Assembly (NCBI GenBank): GCA_017448685.1
Contig: JAFSKY010000023.1
Coordinates: forward strand, 1 to 32,828
Length of the DNA: 32,828 nucleotides
DNA from: Synergistaceae bacterium
GTDB taxonomy: Bacteria; Synergistota; Synergistia; Synergistales; Aminobacteriaceae
Reading direction: 5' to 3'
Positions 26,235 through 32,828 of the stretch are shown here, piece by piece (within the stretch, counting starts at the first letter, position 1; the number at the start of each line of letters is the position of its first letter). The position numbers and the translations under genes are program-made. The notes beneath the pieces are model-generated. The model saw only the letters and a list, made by a program, of their open reading frames with translations, searched no databases and had not been told where the DNA came from.

Positions 26235-26265
26235 GTGCGTATAATAATCGTTCAGCCTCACATAG

Positions 26266-26274
26266 TGCTATAAT
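26266..26274 (+). promoter_or_regulatory. Extended -10 promoter of the antiporter gene
   Basis: The sequence is TGCTATAAT, that is TG, one base, then a perfect TATAAT. The start would be near 26281, giving a leader of about 40 bases. A second TATAAT at 26240-26245 directly follows the upstream terminator T run and could be an alternative. Confidence 0.5.
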
Positions 26275-26320
26275 TCCGCGCTTGAACACATAAATACGGA
26301 AAGAGGCACAATATTTTCAC

Positions 26321-27610
26321 ATGTCATTACTTCTCAGCACATCATTTGCGCTATTCGCCGGGCTTCTCATGACGAGGGCATTCAAGTACACAGTCGGGCG
26401 TAAAGGCATAATGTTTCCTGACGTAACAGCCTTCCTCATAGCAGGGGTTATTGTCGGGCCATACGTATTGGGGCGTTACGGGCTTGGCTTCGATTCACAG
26501 TCATCACTTGCGGACGTTGGAATAATCTCAAACGTAGCTTTAGGGTTCATAGCGTTCGACATTGGTAGCGAGTTCAGAGCCGCAAGCCTCAAGGAAATGG
26601 GAAAATCCGCGCTCTTCATCGGAATATTTCAGGCAGTCGCGGCAACAGTCCTCGTTGATATTGCCCTAGTAGCTTTGAGCGTGAATCTTGGCGGTCATGT
26701 TCTACCACTTCCAGCAGCAATAACGTTAGGGGCTATAGCATCCGCAACAGCTCCAGCAGCTACGTTGATGGTGGTACGTCAATTCAAGGCAAAAGGTCCA
26801 GTAACGGACTTGCTACTTCCAATTGTCGCACTTGATGACGCAGCCGGACTAGTGATATTCGCCGTCTCAATGGGAATTTCACAGGCCATGATAGGCGGGG
26901 CAATAAACCTCGTGTCAATCGTCATCAATCCCATCATAGAGATTACATGCTCAGTGATTCTCGGCGCGCTGATGGGATATGTTCTGACCATGCTGGAAAA
27001 GATATTCTTCTCCAACTCAAACAGGCTCTCACTCACAATAGCTTTCGTTATGATGACAATATCACTTGCCTCACGCGAAATATACATAGGCTCAGTGCGT
27101 ATAGCGTTCTCGTCATTACTGGTGTGCATGACATTAGGGACAGTGTTCTGCAACATGTGCGAATATTCCAGTGATATTATGGCGCGTTCACAGAAATGGT
27201 CAGCCCCGCTTTACGCAGTATTCTTCGTGATTTCGGGCGCGAGGCTGGAATTGTCGGTAATGGGAAGCGTGTCAGTTATGGTAGTTGGAGCTGTGTATAT
27301 GCTGGTGAGGTGTGCAGGAAAATATTACGGAGCGCGAATAAGCTCATCAATCATGGGATGCTCTGAGAACGTGAAGAAATATCTTGGGATAACACTTTTC
27401 CCGCAAGCCGGAGTTGCTCTCGGAATGGTAGTGAGTGCGCAGAGTCTCGGCGGTGAAATCGGAGGCTTGATACGCAATATCATACTGTTTAGCGTGTTGG
27501 TGTATGAGCTAGTTGGGCCTGTGCTTACGAGAATTGCATTGACTGACGCGGGCGAAATTGAGCAGAAGAAGCCTGAACATATCAACCGTGCGAGGTTTCA
27601 GAAAGCATAA
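26321..27610 (+). CDS. CPA2-family cation/proton antiporter
   Basis: A 429-residue integral membrane protein with about twelve hydrophobic segments and no C-terminal TrkA domain. Family marks are the N-terminal FLIAGVIVGPYVLG, then the TAPAATLMVV segment. The paired acidic motif ALDDAAG (D172-D173) matches the ion-binding Asp pair of electrogenic Na+/H+ antiporters. 'NVALGFIAFDIGSEF' fits the third helix of Kef/Nap-type proteins. It probably exchanges Na+ or K+ for protons at the inner membrane. The start is not strongly supported: AGAGG lies far from the ATG at 26321, and a downstream Met (residue 18) is an alternative. It appears monocistronic, with its own promoter and terminator. Confidence 0.88.
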   Translation: MSLLLSTSFALFAGLLMTRAFKYTVGRKGIMFPDVTAFLIAGVIVGPYVLGRYGLGFDSQSSLADVGIISNVALGFIAFDIGSEFRAASLKEMGKSALFIGIFQAVAATVLVDIALVALSVNLGGHVLPLPAAITLGAIASATAPAATLMVVRQFKAKGPVTDLLLPIVALDDAAGLVIFAVSMGISQAMIGGAINLVSIVINPIIEITCSVILGALMGYVLTMLEKIFFSNSNRLSLTIAFVMMTISLASREIYIGSVRIAFSSLLVCMTLGTVFCNMCEYSSDIMARSQKWSAPLYAVFFVISGARLELSVMGSVSVMVVGAVYMLVRCAGKYYGARISSSIMGCSENVKKYLGITLFPQAGVALGMVVSAQSLGGEIGGLIRNIILFSVLVYELVGPVLTRIALTDAGEIEQKKPEHINRARFQKA

Positions 27611-27618
27611 AACGTTTC

Positions 27619-27653
27619 ATCCTCCTTGCAATTCGTGAGGGGGATATTTTTTT
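27619..27653 (+). terminator. Terminator of the antiporter gene
   Basis: The stem ATCCTCCT (27619-27626) pairs with AGGGGGAT (27638-27645), including one G-U pair, and is followed by a run of seven T residues at 27647-27653. It lies just after the TAA at 27610. Confidence 0.8.
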
Positions 27654-27680
27654 CCACGCAATAATTTTCCCACGCAATAA
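27650..27680 (+). repeat. Tandem direct repeat just upstream of a -10 element
   Basis: TTTTCCACGCAATAA (27650-27664) is followed immediately by TTTTCCCACGCAATAA (27665-27680), two copies differing by one inserted C. The pair spans the -35 region of the TATAAT at 27683-27688, so it could be a tandem operator. It could equally be a replication slip. Confidence 0.6.
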
Positions 27681-27682
27681 CG

Positions 27683-27688
27683 TATAAT
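27683..27688 (+). promoter_or_regulatory. -10 element upstream of the gene-free region
   Basis: A perfect TATAAT in CGTATAATATT, with the tandem repeat at -35 distance. It could drive transcription through the structured element at 27774-28079 and into the transketolase operon, giving a leader of over 400 bases. A second TATAAT lies at 27809-27814 inside the element, with TTATTT 17 bases upstream. Confidence 0.4.
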
Positions 27689-27773
27689 ATTCTCATCCAA
27701 AAATAATTTCTACAAAAGACTTCGTAAATTTATAACCTTATGAAAGGAGGTAAAACCGCTTACAGGAAATTTC

Positions 27774-28079
27774 GTAAATCAGCTTTTATTTCTGACTAAT
27801 ACACCGAGTATAATTCCGCCAATTTGGTAAAGCATATTGACAACTGAATATAGGCGGGTTGGATGAAGAAAATGGAAGTCTCATACAATAGCGATAACCA
27901 AGCATAAGAGGCCGTACCGGGTTTCGTCCGTAAAATATTCAACCTTTCAAGGCAAAAAAGTATGTACCGATACGTTAGTCGGGAATTGAAGCCTCTGGAG
28001 CGTTATACCAAACGTTAGTAGCAGAACAGCGTGAAAGCGGACGCGATGAACGAGGAATGAAACAGAAGAGCTGATTTAT
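27774..28079 (+). other. 306-base inverted-repeat-bounded element: structured RNA candidate or decayed mobile element
   Basis: No full gene is found between 27611 and 28116. Bases 27774-27787 pair with 28066-28079 in a 14-pair helix (ten perfect pairs, TAAATCAGCT with AGCTGATTTA, plus flanking A-U and G-U pairs). Inside it, CCGCC (27816-27820) pairs with GGCGG, closing a smaller hairpin with TATT/AATA. AGAGGC (27907-27912) pairs with GCCTCT (27991-27996). This nested layout suits a structured RNA or a leader of the transketolase operon. Alternatively, the last plus-strand frame, ending at the TGA at 28072-28074 in GRDERGMKQKS, recalls C-terminal tails of TnpB proteins. The element could then be the end of an IS605-type element or its guide RNA scaffold. 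RNase P, tmRNA and SRP RNA signatures were looked for and not seen. Confidence 0.35.
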
Positions 28080-28116
28080 CGCTTTTTATAAGTTTTCTGT
28101 AACGGTGATTGATTTA

Positions 28117-30036
28117 ATGCATCTCCCACTCATACGAAACTTCAAGGCTGACCACATGCCCCCCGAATATATCCCGGAGCTTGAAGCCTCCGCTAAACGT
28201 GCAAGAATCGCAACGCTAACGATGGTTTCATGCGCCAACAGTGGACATCCTGCCGGGGCTTTTGGTGGAATGGAAATGTTCCTCACAGTATACGGAGTCG
28301 CCAATCTCACGCCGGAAAACTGCAATGACACAGCCCGTGATTATGTCGTAATCTCACATGGCCACACATCAGCAGGCGTTTACGGAGCTATAGCTGAATG
28401 GGGCTTCATTGACCGCGAACAAGCCATGTCTCACTTCAGGGATTGCGGTTCAGTGTTTCAGGGACATGTTGAACGCGAAATCCCCGGCATCGATTGGGGT
28501 ACAGGCAACTTAGGTCAAGGACTCTCAGCTGGAGTCGGCTTTGCATTGGCTCAACGTGCAAACGGCCATCAAGGACGCGTGTATGTCCTAATGGGTGATG
28601 GTGGTCAGACGAAGGGACAAATCGCAGAGTCTCGGCGCATTGCGGTGAAAGAGAACCTCACGGGCATAACGGCTCTCATCGATTGGAACGACATACAGTT
28701 ATCCGGCTCAAGGAACGACATAATGCCCTGCAACATTCGCGCATTGTGGGAAGCTGACGGTTGGGAAGTCGTAGAGGTTGACGGGCATAATTTCTCAGCA
28801 CTCTATGACGCTCTGAAAGCTGCTGGGACAAATGGCAAGCCCACTGTGCTTTTGTGCCGTACGATAATGGGCAAAGACGGCGGAATCATGGAGGGTAAGC
28901 ATGACTATCACGGCAAGCCAGTTCCCCCGGAAGCATACGCCGAAATCGTGAAGGCTCTAGGTGGCGACCCTGACACTTTAGCCCGCGCAAATGAACTCCG
29001 CAAAACTCCGTCAACGTTCAAAGGACGCGAAATAGATTATCCCCCAGCACCAGAAATTGACACAGGAACGCCCATAACCTATGACGGCAAAATGGACAAT
29101 CGCGGCGCATTCGGGAAAGCTCTTGCTGATGTCGGCAAGCTCAACTACAAGAAGCCGGGCAAAACTCCCATCCTCGTATTTGATTGCGACTTAGTGCCAT
29201 CGGTAATGACAGGTGGATTCAGGAAGGAATGCCCCGACAATTTCATTCAATGCGGTATTCAGGAACATTCCGTAGCAACAATCTCAGGAGCAGCCTCAAT
29301 CGCTGGTGTTGTGTCATTATGGGCGGAATTTGGCGTATTCGGAATCGATGAGGTCTACAATCAGCAGAGGCTCAACGACATTAACCGCGCAGGCAACAAA
29401 ACTGTACTGACACATGTAGGCTTGGACGTTGGCGAGGATGGCAAGACTCATCAATGCATCGATTACGTCAGCTTAATGCGCAACATGTTCGGCTGGAAGC
29501 TCGTCGTTCCTGTTGACCCCAACCAGACCGACAAAATCACACGCTGGATGCTCAAGACTCCCGGAGATATTTGCTTGGCTGTAGGTCGTAGCAAAATTGA
29601 CAGCTTGAAGTATTACGGCGAGGGCTATACGTTTGAATACGGCAGGGCGGACAAACTGAGGGCAGGCGATGACGGAGCAATATTCGCGCTTGGATACACT
29701 GCACAGATTGCGCTGAAGGCTTCTGACATTCTCGCCAACAATCACGGATTGAATGTGAGCGTTTACGGTGTGTCATGCCCGCTTGTTACAGACATGGCCG
29801 CATTGACTGAGGCCGCAAAGACTCCCCGCATAATCACAGTAGAAGACCACAACGCTAACACGGGTATAGCCTCGATAATGGCACTTGACGCTGTGAACGC
29901 TGGAATAACGCTCCCAAAATTCACGGCAATAGGCGTAACACATTACGGTGAATCGGGGAAATCTGATGCTGTACGTGCTGAAATGGGTATAACAGCTGAG
30001 AATATCGCGGCGGAATACATGAAAGGCAGGGCGTAA
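28117..30036 (+). CDS. tkt: Transketolase
   Basis: A thiamine-diphosphate enzyme of 639 residues, near the usual 660, that moves two-carbon units between sugar phosphates in the non-oxidative pentose phosphate pathway. I use the ATG at 28117, which has GGTGA eight bases upstream; a GTG at 28105 and an ATG at 28159 are alternatives. Marks are SGHPAGAFGGMEMF near the N-terminus, ISHGHTSAGVYGA, and TGNLGQGLSAGVGFAL. The thiamine-diphosphate motif starts at G160-D161-G162 and ends in DWN. The second domain has CGIQEHSVATISGAA, with the catalytic Glu, and GEDGKTHQCIDYVSL. It heads a three-gene operon with a sugar kinase and transaldolase, behind the structured element at 27774-28079. Confidence 0.93.
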   Translation: MHLPLIRNFKADHMPPEYIPELEASAKRARIATLTMVSCANSGHPAGAFGGMEMFLTVYGVANLTPENCNDTARDYVVISHGHTSAGVYGAIAEWGFIDREQAMSHFRDCGSVFQGHVEREIPGIDWGTGNLGQGLSAGVGFALAQRANGHQGRVYVLMGDGGQTKGQIAESRRIAVKENLTGITALIDWNDIQLSGSRNDIMPCNIRALWEADGWEVVEVDGHNFSALYDALKAAGTNGKPTVLLCRTIMGKDGGIMEGKHDYHGKPVPPEAYAEIVKALGGDPDTLARANELRKTPSTFKGREIDYPPAPEIDTGTPITYDGKMDNRGAFGKALADVGKLNYKKPGKTPILVFDCDLVPSVMTGGFRKECPDNFIQCGIQEHSVATISGAASIAGVVSLWAEFGVFGIDEVYNQQRLNDINRAGNKTVLTHVGLDVGEDGKTHQCIDYVSLMRNMFGWKLVVPVDPNQTDKITRWMLKTPGDICLAVGRSKIDSLKYYGEGYTFEYGRADKLRAGDDGAIFALGYTAQIALKASDILANNHGLNVSVYGVSCPLVTDMAALTEAAKTPRIITVEDHNANTGIASIMALDAVNAGITLPKFTAIGVTHYGESGKSDAVRAEMGITAENIAAEYMKGRA

Positions 30037-30037
30037 C

Positions 30038-31633
30038 ATGGACGCAAAAACGTTAATCGTTCAGGGAAAAACTGCATTGGGTATCGAGTTCGGCTCAACT
30101 CGCATCAAAGGCGTGTTAGTCGATTATTCCGGCAATGTGTTAGCTTCAGGCGTATATGATTGGGAGAATAGGCTCGAAAATGGCGTGTGGACATATGCGC
30201 TTGAGGACGCAAAGAAGGGTCTGCGTTCGTGCTATGGCTCATTGCGCAAAAACGTTGAGGACAAATACGGCGTAACACCTTCAACATTTGGGGCAATGGG
30301 CGTATCAGCGATGATGCACGGCTATATAGCCCTCGATAAGTACGACAAGCAGCTTGCGCCCTTCCAGACATGGCGCAACACTAACACGACTCAATCAGCC
30401 GACAAACTCACGGAGCTTTTTGACTTCAATATCCCGTTAAGATGGTCATGCGCTCACCTGTACCAGAGAATACTTGACGGCGAGTCACACGTGAAGAATG
30501 TAGCCTCAGTATTCACCCTCGCGGCATGGGTGCATTACGTTTTGACGGGGCGTAAGGTTATCGGGATTGGTGATGCTGCTGGAATGTTCCCGATTGACTC
30601 GGCGACTCACGATTACGACTCCGACATGGCCGACAAATTTGACGCTCTCATGAAGGAATCCGGCCATGACCTGAAATTGCGTGAGGTATTTCCGGCGGTG
30701 TTGGTTGCTGGTGATGACGCTGGGACATTGACGGCTGAAGGTGCTGCACTCATGGATGAAACCGGGACGCTCAAACCTGGAATCCCGTTATGCCCCCCAG
30801 AAGGCGACGCTGGTACAGGGATGACCGCAACAAACTCAGTAGCTCCCAGAACAGGCAACCTTTCAGCAGGCACAAGCACATTTGCAATGATAGTCCTTGA
30901 ACGCCCCCTCAAGAAACTTCACCGCGAAATCGATATGGTTACGACACCTTCCGGCTTCCCCTGCGCAATGTCTCACGCCAATAACGGCACAACAGACCTC
31001 AATGCTTGGGTGAGCGTGTTCAATGAGTTTTGCGGGTTAATGGGGATTTCGGCTGATATGGGCGAGCTTTACGGCAAACTCTACACACATGCGCTTAAAG
31101 GTGATGCGGATTGCGGCGGATTGCTGGCTTATGGCTATTATTCCGGCGAAAACGTAACATTCATCAATGAGGGGCGGCCATTGTTCGCGAGAATGCCCGG
31201 TAGCAAATTCAACCTCGCTAACTTCATGCGCGTTAATCTCTATACGTCATTAGGCGCGGTGAAATTGGGCATGGATATTCTCCTGAAGGATGAGGGAGTC
31301 AAGCTCGATATGATGATGGGGCATGGCGGATTGTTCAAGACACCTCTTGTGATGCAGAAAATTCTTGCGGCGGCGGTAAATTCCCCCGTAACTGTAATGT
31401 CAACAGCCAGTGAGGGAGGCGCATGGGGTATAGCATTGTTGGCGGCGTATCTTGCTGACGGCAAAAATGACGGAAAACTTGAAGACTACCTCAGCAAACG
31501 CATATTCAAGAATCTCACGGGTGAGGCGGTTAATCCTGACCCTGAAGATGTAGCAGGCTTTGAGGAGTTTACGCGGCATTATGTGGCGGGGCTTGACGTT
31601 GAGAGAGCTGCAATTAACGCTATGAAGTGGTGA
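30038..31633 (+). CDS. FGGY-family carbohydrate kinase (xylulokinase-like)
   Basis: A 531-residue ATP-dependent sugar kinase of the FGGY family. The N-terminal phosphate-binding loop is GIEFGSTRIKGVLVD. Substrate-region features include SAMMHGYIALD and FQTWRNTNT. The probable catalytic base is Asp257 in PEGDAGTGM, followed by the ATP-binding LSAGTSTFAM. A second ATP-site motif is GHGGLFKTPLVMQKILAAAV. The substrate is most likely a pentulose such as xylulose or ribulose, given that it lies one base after transketolase and 18 bases before transaldolase. It would feed a pentulose phosphate to both. It is longer than typical XylB (about 490), so the exact sugar is left open. Confidence 0.88.
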   Translation: MDAKTLIVQGKTALGIEFGSTRIKGVLVDYSGNVLASGVYDWENRLENGVWTYALEDAKKGLRSCYGSLRKNVEDKYGVTPSTFGAMGVSAMMHGYIALDKYDKQLAPFQTWRNTNTTQSADKLTELFDFNIPLRWSCAHLYQRILDGESHVKNVASVFTLAAWVHYVLTGRKVIGIGDAAGMFPIDSATHDYDSDMADKFDALMKESGHDLKLREVFPAVLVAGDDAGTLTAEGAALMDETGTLKPGIPLCPPEGDAGTGMTATNSVAPRTGNLSAGTSTFAMIVLERPLKKLHREIDMVTTPSGFPCAMSHANNGTTDLNAWVSVFNEFCGLMGISADMGELYGKLYTHALKGDADCGGLLAYGYYSGENVTFINEGRPLFARMPGSKFNLANFMRVNLYTSLGAVKLGMDILLKDEGVKLDMMMGHGGLFKTPLVMQKILAAAVNSPVTVMSTASEGGAWGIALLAAYLADGKNDGKLEDYLSKRIFKNLTGEAVNPDPEDVAGFEEFTRHYVAGLDVERAAINAMKW

Positions 31634-31651
31634 AGGAGGAATGAGTCGGAA

Positions 31652-32683
31652 ATGACAGCAATACATGACGCATACAAATTAGGCCAGTCGATATGGCTCG
31701 ATTACATCAACCGCGAGCTTGTATCAACAGGCGGGCTTCAAGAATGGATTTCACTCGGCGTTATGGGAGTAACAACGAACCCTTCAATCTTTGAGAACGC
31801 CATAGCCAAGACAGCGGATTATGACGCGGAAATCAAATCGCTCGCCTCATCAGGGAAATCAACCGCCGAAATCTACGAGGCACTCACGGTGCAGGAAGTC
31901 TCACTTGCCGCCGACATACTGAGGACTGTATACGACAGCACACACGGCAAAGATGGCTATGTGTCTCTTGAGGTGAACCCTCTTTTAGCCTCCGACCGCG
32001 ACACGACAATAAGCGAGGCAAAAAGGTTATTTGCCCTCCTCAACCGCCCCAATGTGATGATAAAGATCCCTGCTACCCCTGAAGGCATAAGCGCACTCAC
32101 CGAATGCATAGCTTCAGGCGTAAACGTCAATTCAACGCTGATATTCTCGCGCTCACAGTATATTGACGTGGCAAAAGCATACCTTGAAGGCGTAAAGCGT
32201 GGAGGCAAGGCAGCAAGTGTAGCGTCAGTTTTCGTGAGCAGGGTTGATACGGCTGTGGACAAGTTGCTTGCGGAGAAGGGCAATACGACTCTTTGCGGGC
32301 GCATAGCTGTTGACGGAATACGGTTAATGTATCAGGATTTCCGGCGAATGTTCAAAGACGCGGAATGTGTACAGCGTCCATTATGGGCGAGTACAGGCAC
32401 GAAGAACAAAGCCTATTCTGACGTGAAATATGTGAATGAGCTTATCGGCCCTGACACAGTGAACACCGTCCCACCTGCAACGCTTGAAGCATTCGTGAAT
32501 CATGGCCAGGCTGCATTGACCCTTGAGACTGGACTCGCTGAGGCTGAAGCGGACATGAAAGCCCTTGCCGGATTGGGGATTGAGCTTGATGGGGTTTGCG
32601 GGAAATTGCTTGCGGATGGGTTAGCGTCATTCAATGCGGCGTTTGAGTCGTTGATGAAGGCGATTGAGACGAAGAAAGCGTAA
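31652..32683 (+). CDS. tal: Transaldolase
   Basis: A 343-residue class I transaldolase of the long form, which moves a dihydroxyacetone unit between sugar phosphates. The N-terminal region has QSIWLDYINRELV and GVMGVTTNPSIFENAI. The Schiff-base Lys is K138 in NVMIKIPATPEG. Later marks are GVNVNSTLIFSRSQY, ASVASVFVSRVDTAVD, RPLWASTGTKNKAY and TVNTVPPATLEAF. AAGGAGG precedes the ATG by about eleven bases; a nearer ATG at 31641 runs into a stop after four codons. It is the last gene of the pentose-phosphate operon and is followed by a strong terminator. Confidence 0.95.
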   Translation: MTAIHDAYKLGQSIWLDYINRELVSTGGLQEWISLGVMGVTTNPSIFENAIAKTADYDAEIKSLASSGKSTAEIYEALTVQEVSLAADILRTVYDSTHGKDGYVSLEVNPLLASDRDTTISEAKRLFALLNRPNVMIKIPATPEGISALTECIASGVNVNSTLIFSRSQYIDVAKAYLEGVKRGGKAASVASVFVSRVDTAVDKLLAEKGNTTLCGRIAVDGIRLMYQDFRRMFKDAECVQRPLWASTGTKNKAYSDVKYVNELIGPDTVNTVPPATLEAFVNHGQAALTLETGLAEAEADMKALAGLGIELDGVCGKLLADGLASFNAAFESLMKAIETKKA

Positions 32684-32699
32684 GACACGGAAATACATT

Positions 32700-32732
32700 G
32701 CCTCCTGCAACAATGCGGGGGGCTATTTTTTT
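32700..32732 (+). terminator. Terminator of the pentose-phosphate operon
   Basis: A ten-pair stem, GCCTCCTGCA (32700-32709) with TGCGGGGGGC (32714-32723), has a four-base ACAA loop and is followed by TA and seven T residues. It starts 17 bases after the transaldolase stop. Confidence 0.88.
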
Positions 32733-32736
32733 GCGC

Positions 32737-32742
32737 TATAAT
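32737..32742 (+). promoter_or_regulatory. -10 element for the formate-tetrahydrofolate ligase gene
   Basis: A perfect TATAAT starts four bases after the terminator T run (TTTTTTTGCGCTATAAT). The start near 32749 gives a leader of about 29 bases to the ATG at 32778. Any -35 would fall inside the terminator hairpin, and none is recognisable. Confidence 0.45.
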
Positions 32743-32777
32743 CACAGAAATTTTCACGCAAAAGGAGCAGAGGAACA

Positions 32778-32828
32778 ATGCACATCCCAAGTGATATTGA
32801 AATCGCTCAGTCAGTAACGCCCAAGCCA
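32778..32828 (+). CDS. fhs: Formate-tetrahydrofolate ligase (N-terminal 17 residues only)
   Basis: The ATG at 32778 follows AAAGGAG (ten bases) and opens a frame that runs off the window. The visible MHIPSDIEIAQSVTPKP matches the very conserved start of formate-tetrahydrofolate ligase, where 'SDIEIAQ....KPI' is typical. The enzyme makes 10-formyl-tetrahydrofolate from formate with ATP and is common in anaerobes that ferment amino acids. The call rests on 17 residues only. Confidence 0.75.
   Translation, partial: MHIPSDIEIAQSVTPKP

Noticed and set aside
27837-27842. TTGACA inside the structured element
   Set aside because: The sequence 17 bases on (TGGATG) is not a usable -10, and the hexamer falls in the loop of a hairpin.
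27774-28079. RNase P RNA, tmRNA or SRP RNA
   Set aside because: The conserved GAAAGUCCGGGC core, the tmRNA tRNA-like ends and the SRP GGAA/GAAGGAAGCAGC elements are not present.

Overview
This window looks like a chromosomal segment of a Gram-negative, probably anaerobic and host-associated bacterium. The Gram-negative call rests on a complete adaptor/RND/TolC efflux operon and on several proteins with Sec signal peptides. My best guess at phylum is Synergistota, from the abundance of family-3 solute-binding proteins, the strong AAGGAGG-type ribosome sites and a formate-tetrahydrofolate ligase. That is an inference from gene content, not a match I could run. There are no rRNA or tRNA genes, no CRISPR array and no intact insertion sequence.

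Layout. (1) 1-288: the 3' end of a small unknown gene. (2) 351-4533, minus strand: a five-gene operon with a degenerate GHKL/HATPase-like protein first, then four paralogous periplasmic binding proteins. Their two halves appear in the reverse of the usual family-3 order, that is, circularly permuted. (3) 4720-12759, plus strand: four tandem family-2 glycosyltransferases followed by a two-subunit ABC exporter with one degenerate ATP site, all behind a good sigma-70 promoter. (4) 12827-18564, minus strand: adaptor, RND pump and TolC-type channel. (5) 18745-26159, plus strand, divergent from the efflux operon: a tightly packed four-gene operon of carboxylesterase, condensation-type acyltransferase, acyl-adenylating ligase fused to an RsbW-like domain, and glycosyltransferase fused to a GH3-type amide-synthetase-like domain. 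(6) 26321-27610: a CPA2 cation/proton antiporter. (7) 27654-28116: a gene-free stretch holding a roughly 306-nt element closed by a 14-bp inverted repeat, either a structured RNA or a decayed mobile element. (8) 28117-32683: transketolase, FGGY sugar kinase and transaldolase, a pentose-phosphate operon. (9) 32778-end: the start of formate-tetrahydrofolate ligase.

How the parts may work together. The most unusual candidate system is the four-gene operon at 18745-26159 with its divergent RND pump. It combines acid activation, acyl transfer, glycosylation, a possible amide-forming module and an esterase, with no carrier protein and with two fusions I do not recognise as described. A plausible reading is synthesis and export of an acylated or amidated glycoconjugate. 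The upstream glycosyltransferase/ABC cluster may feed a related cell-surface glycan. The permuted binding-protein array is a second, independent novelty: it has four receptors and no permease in view.
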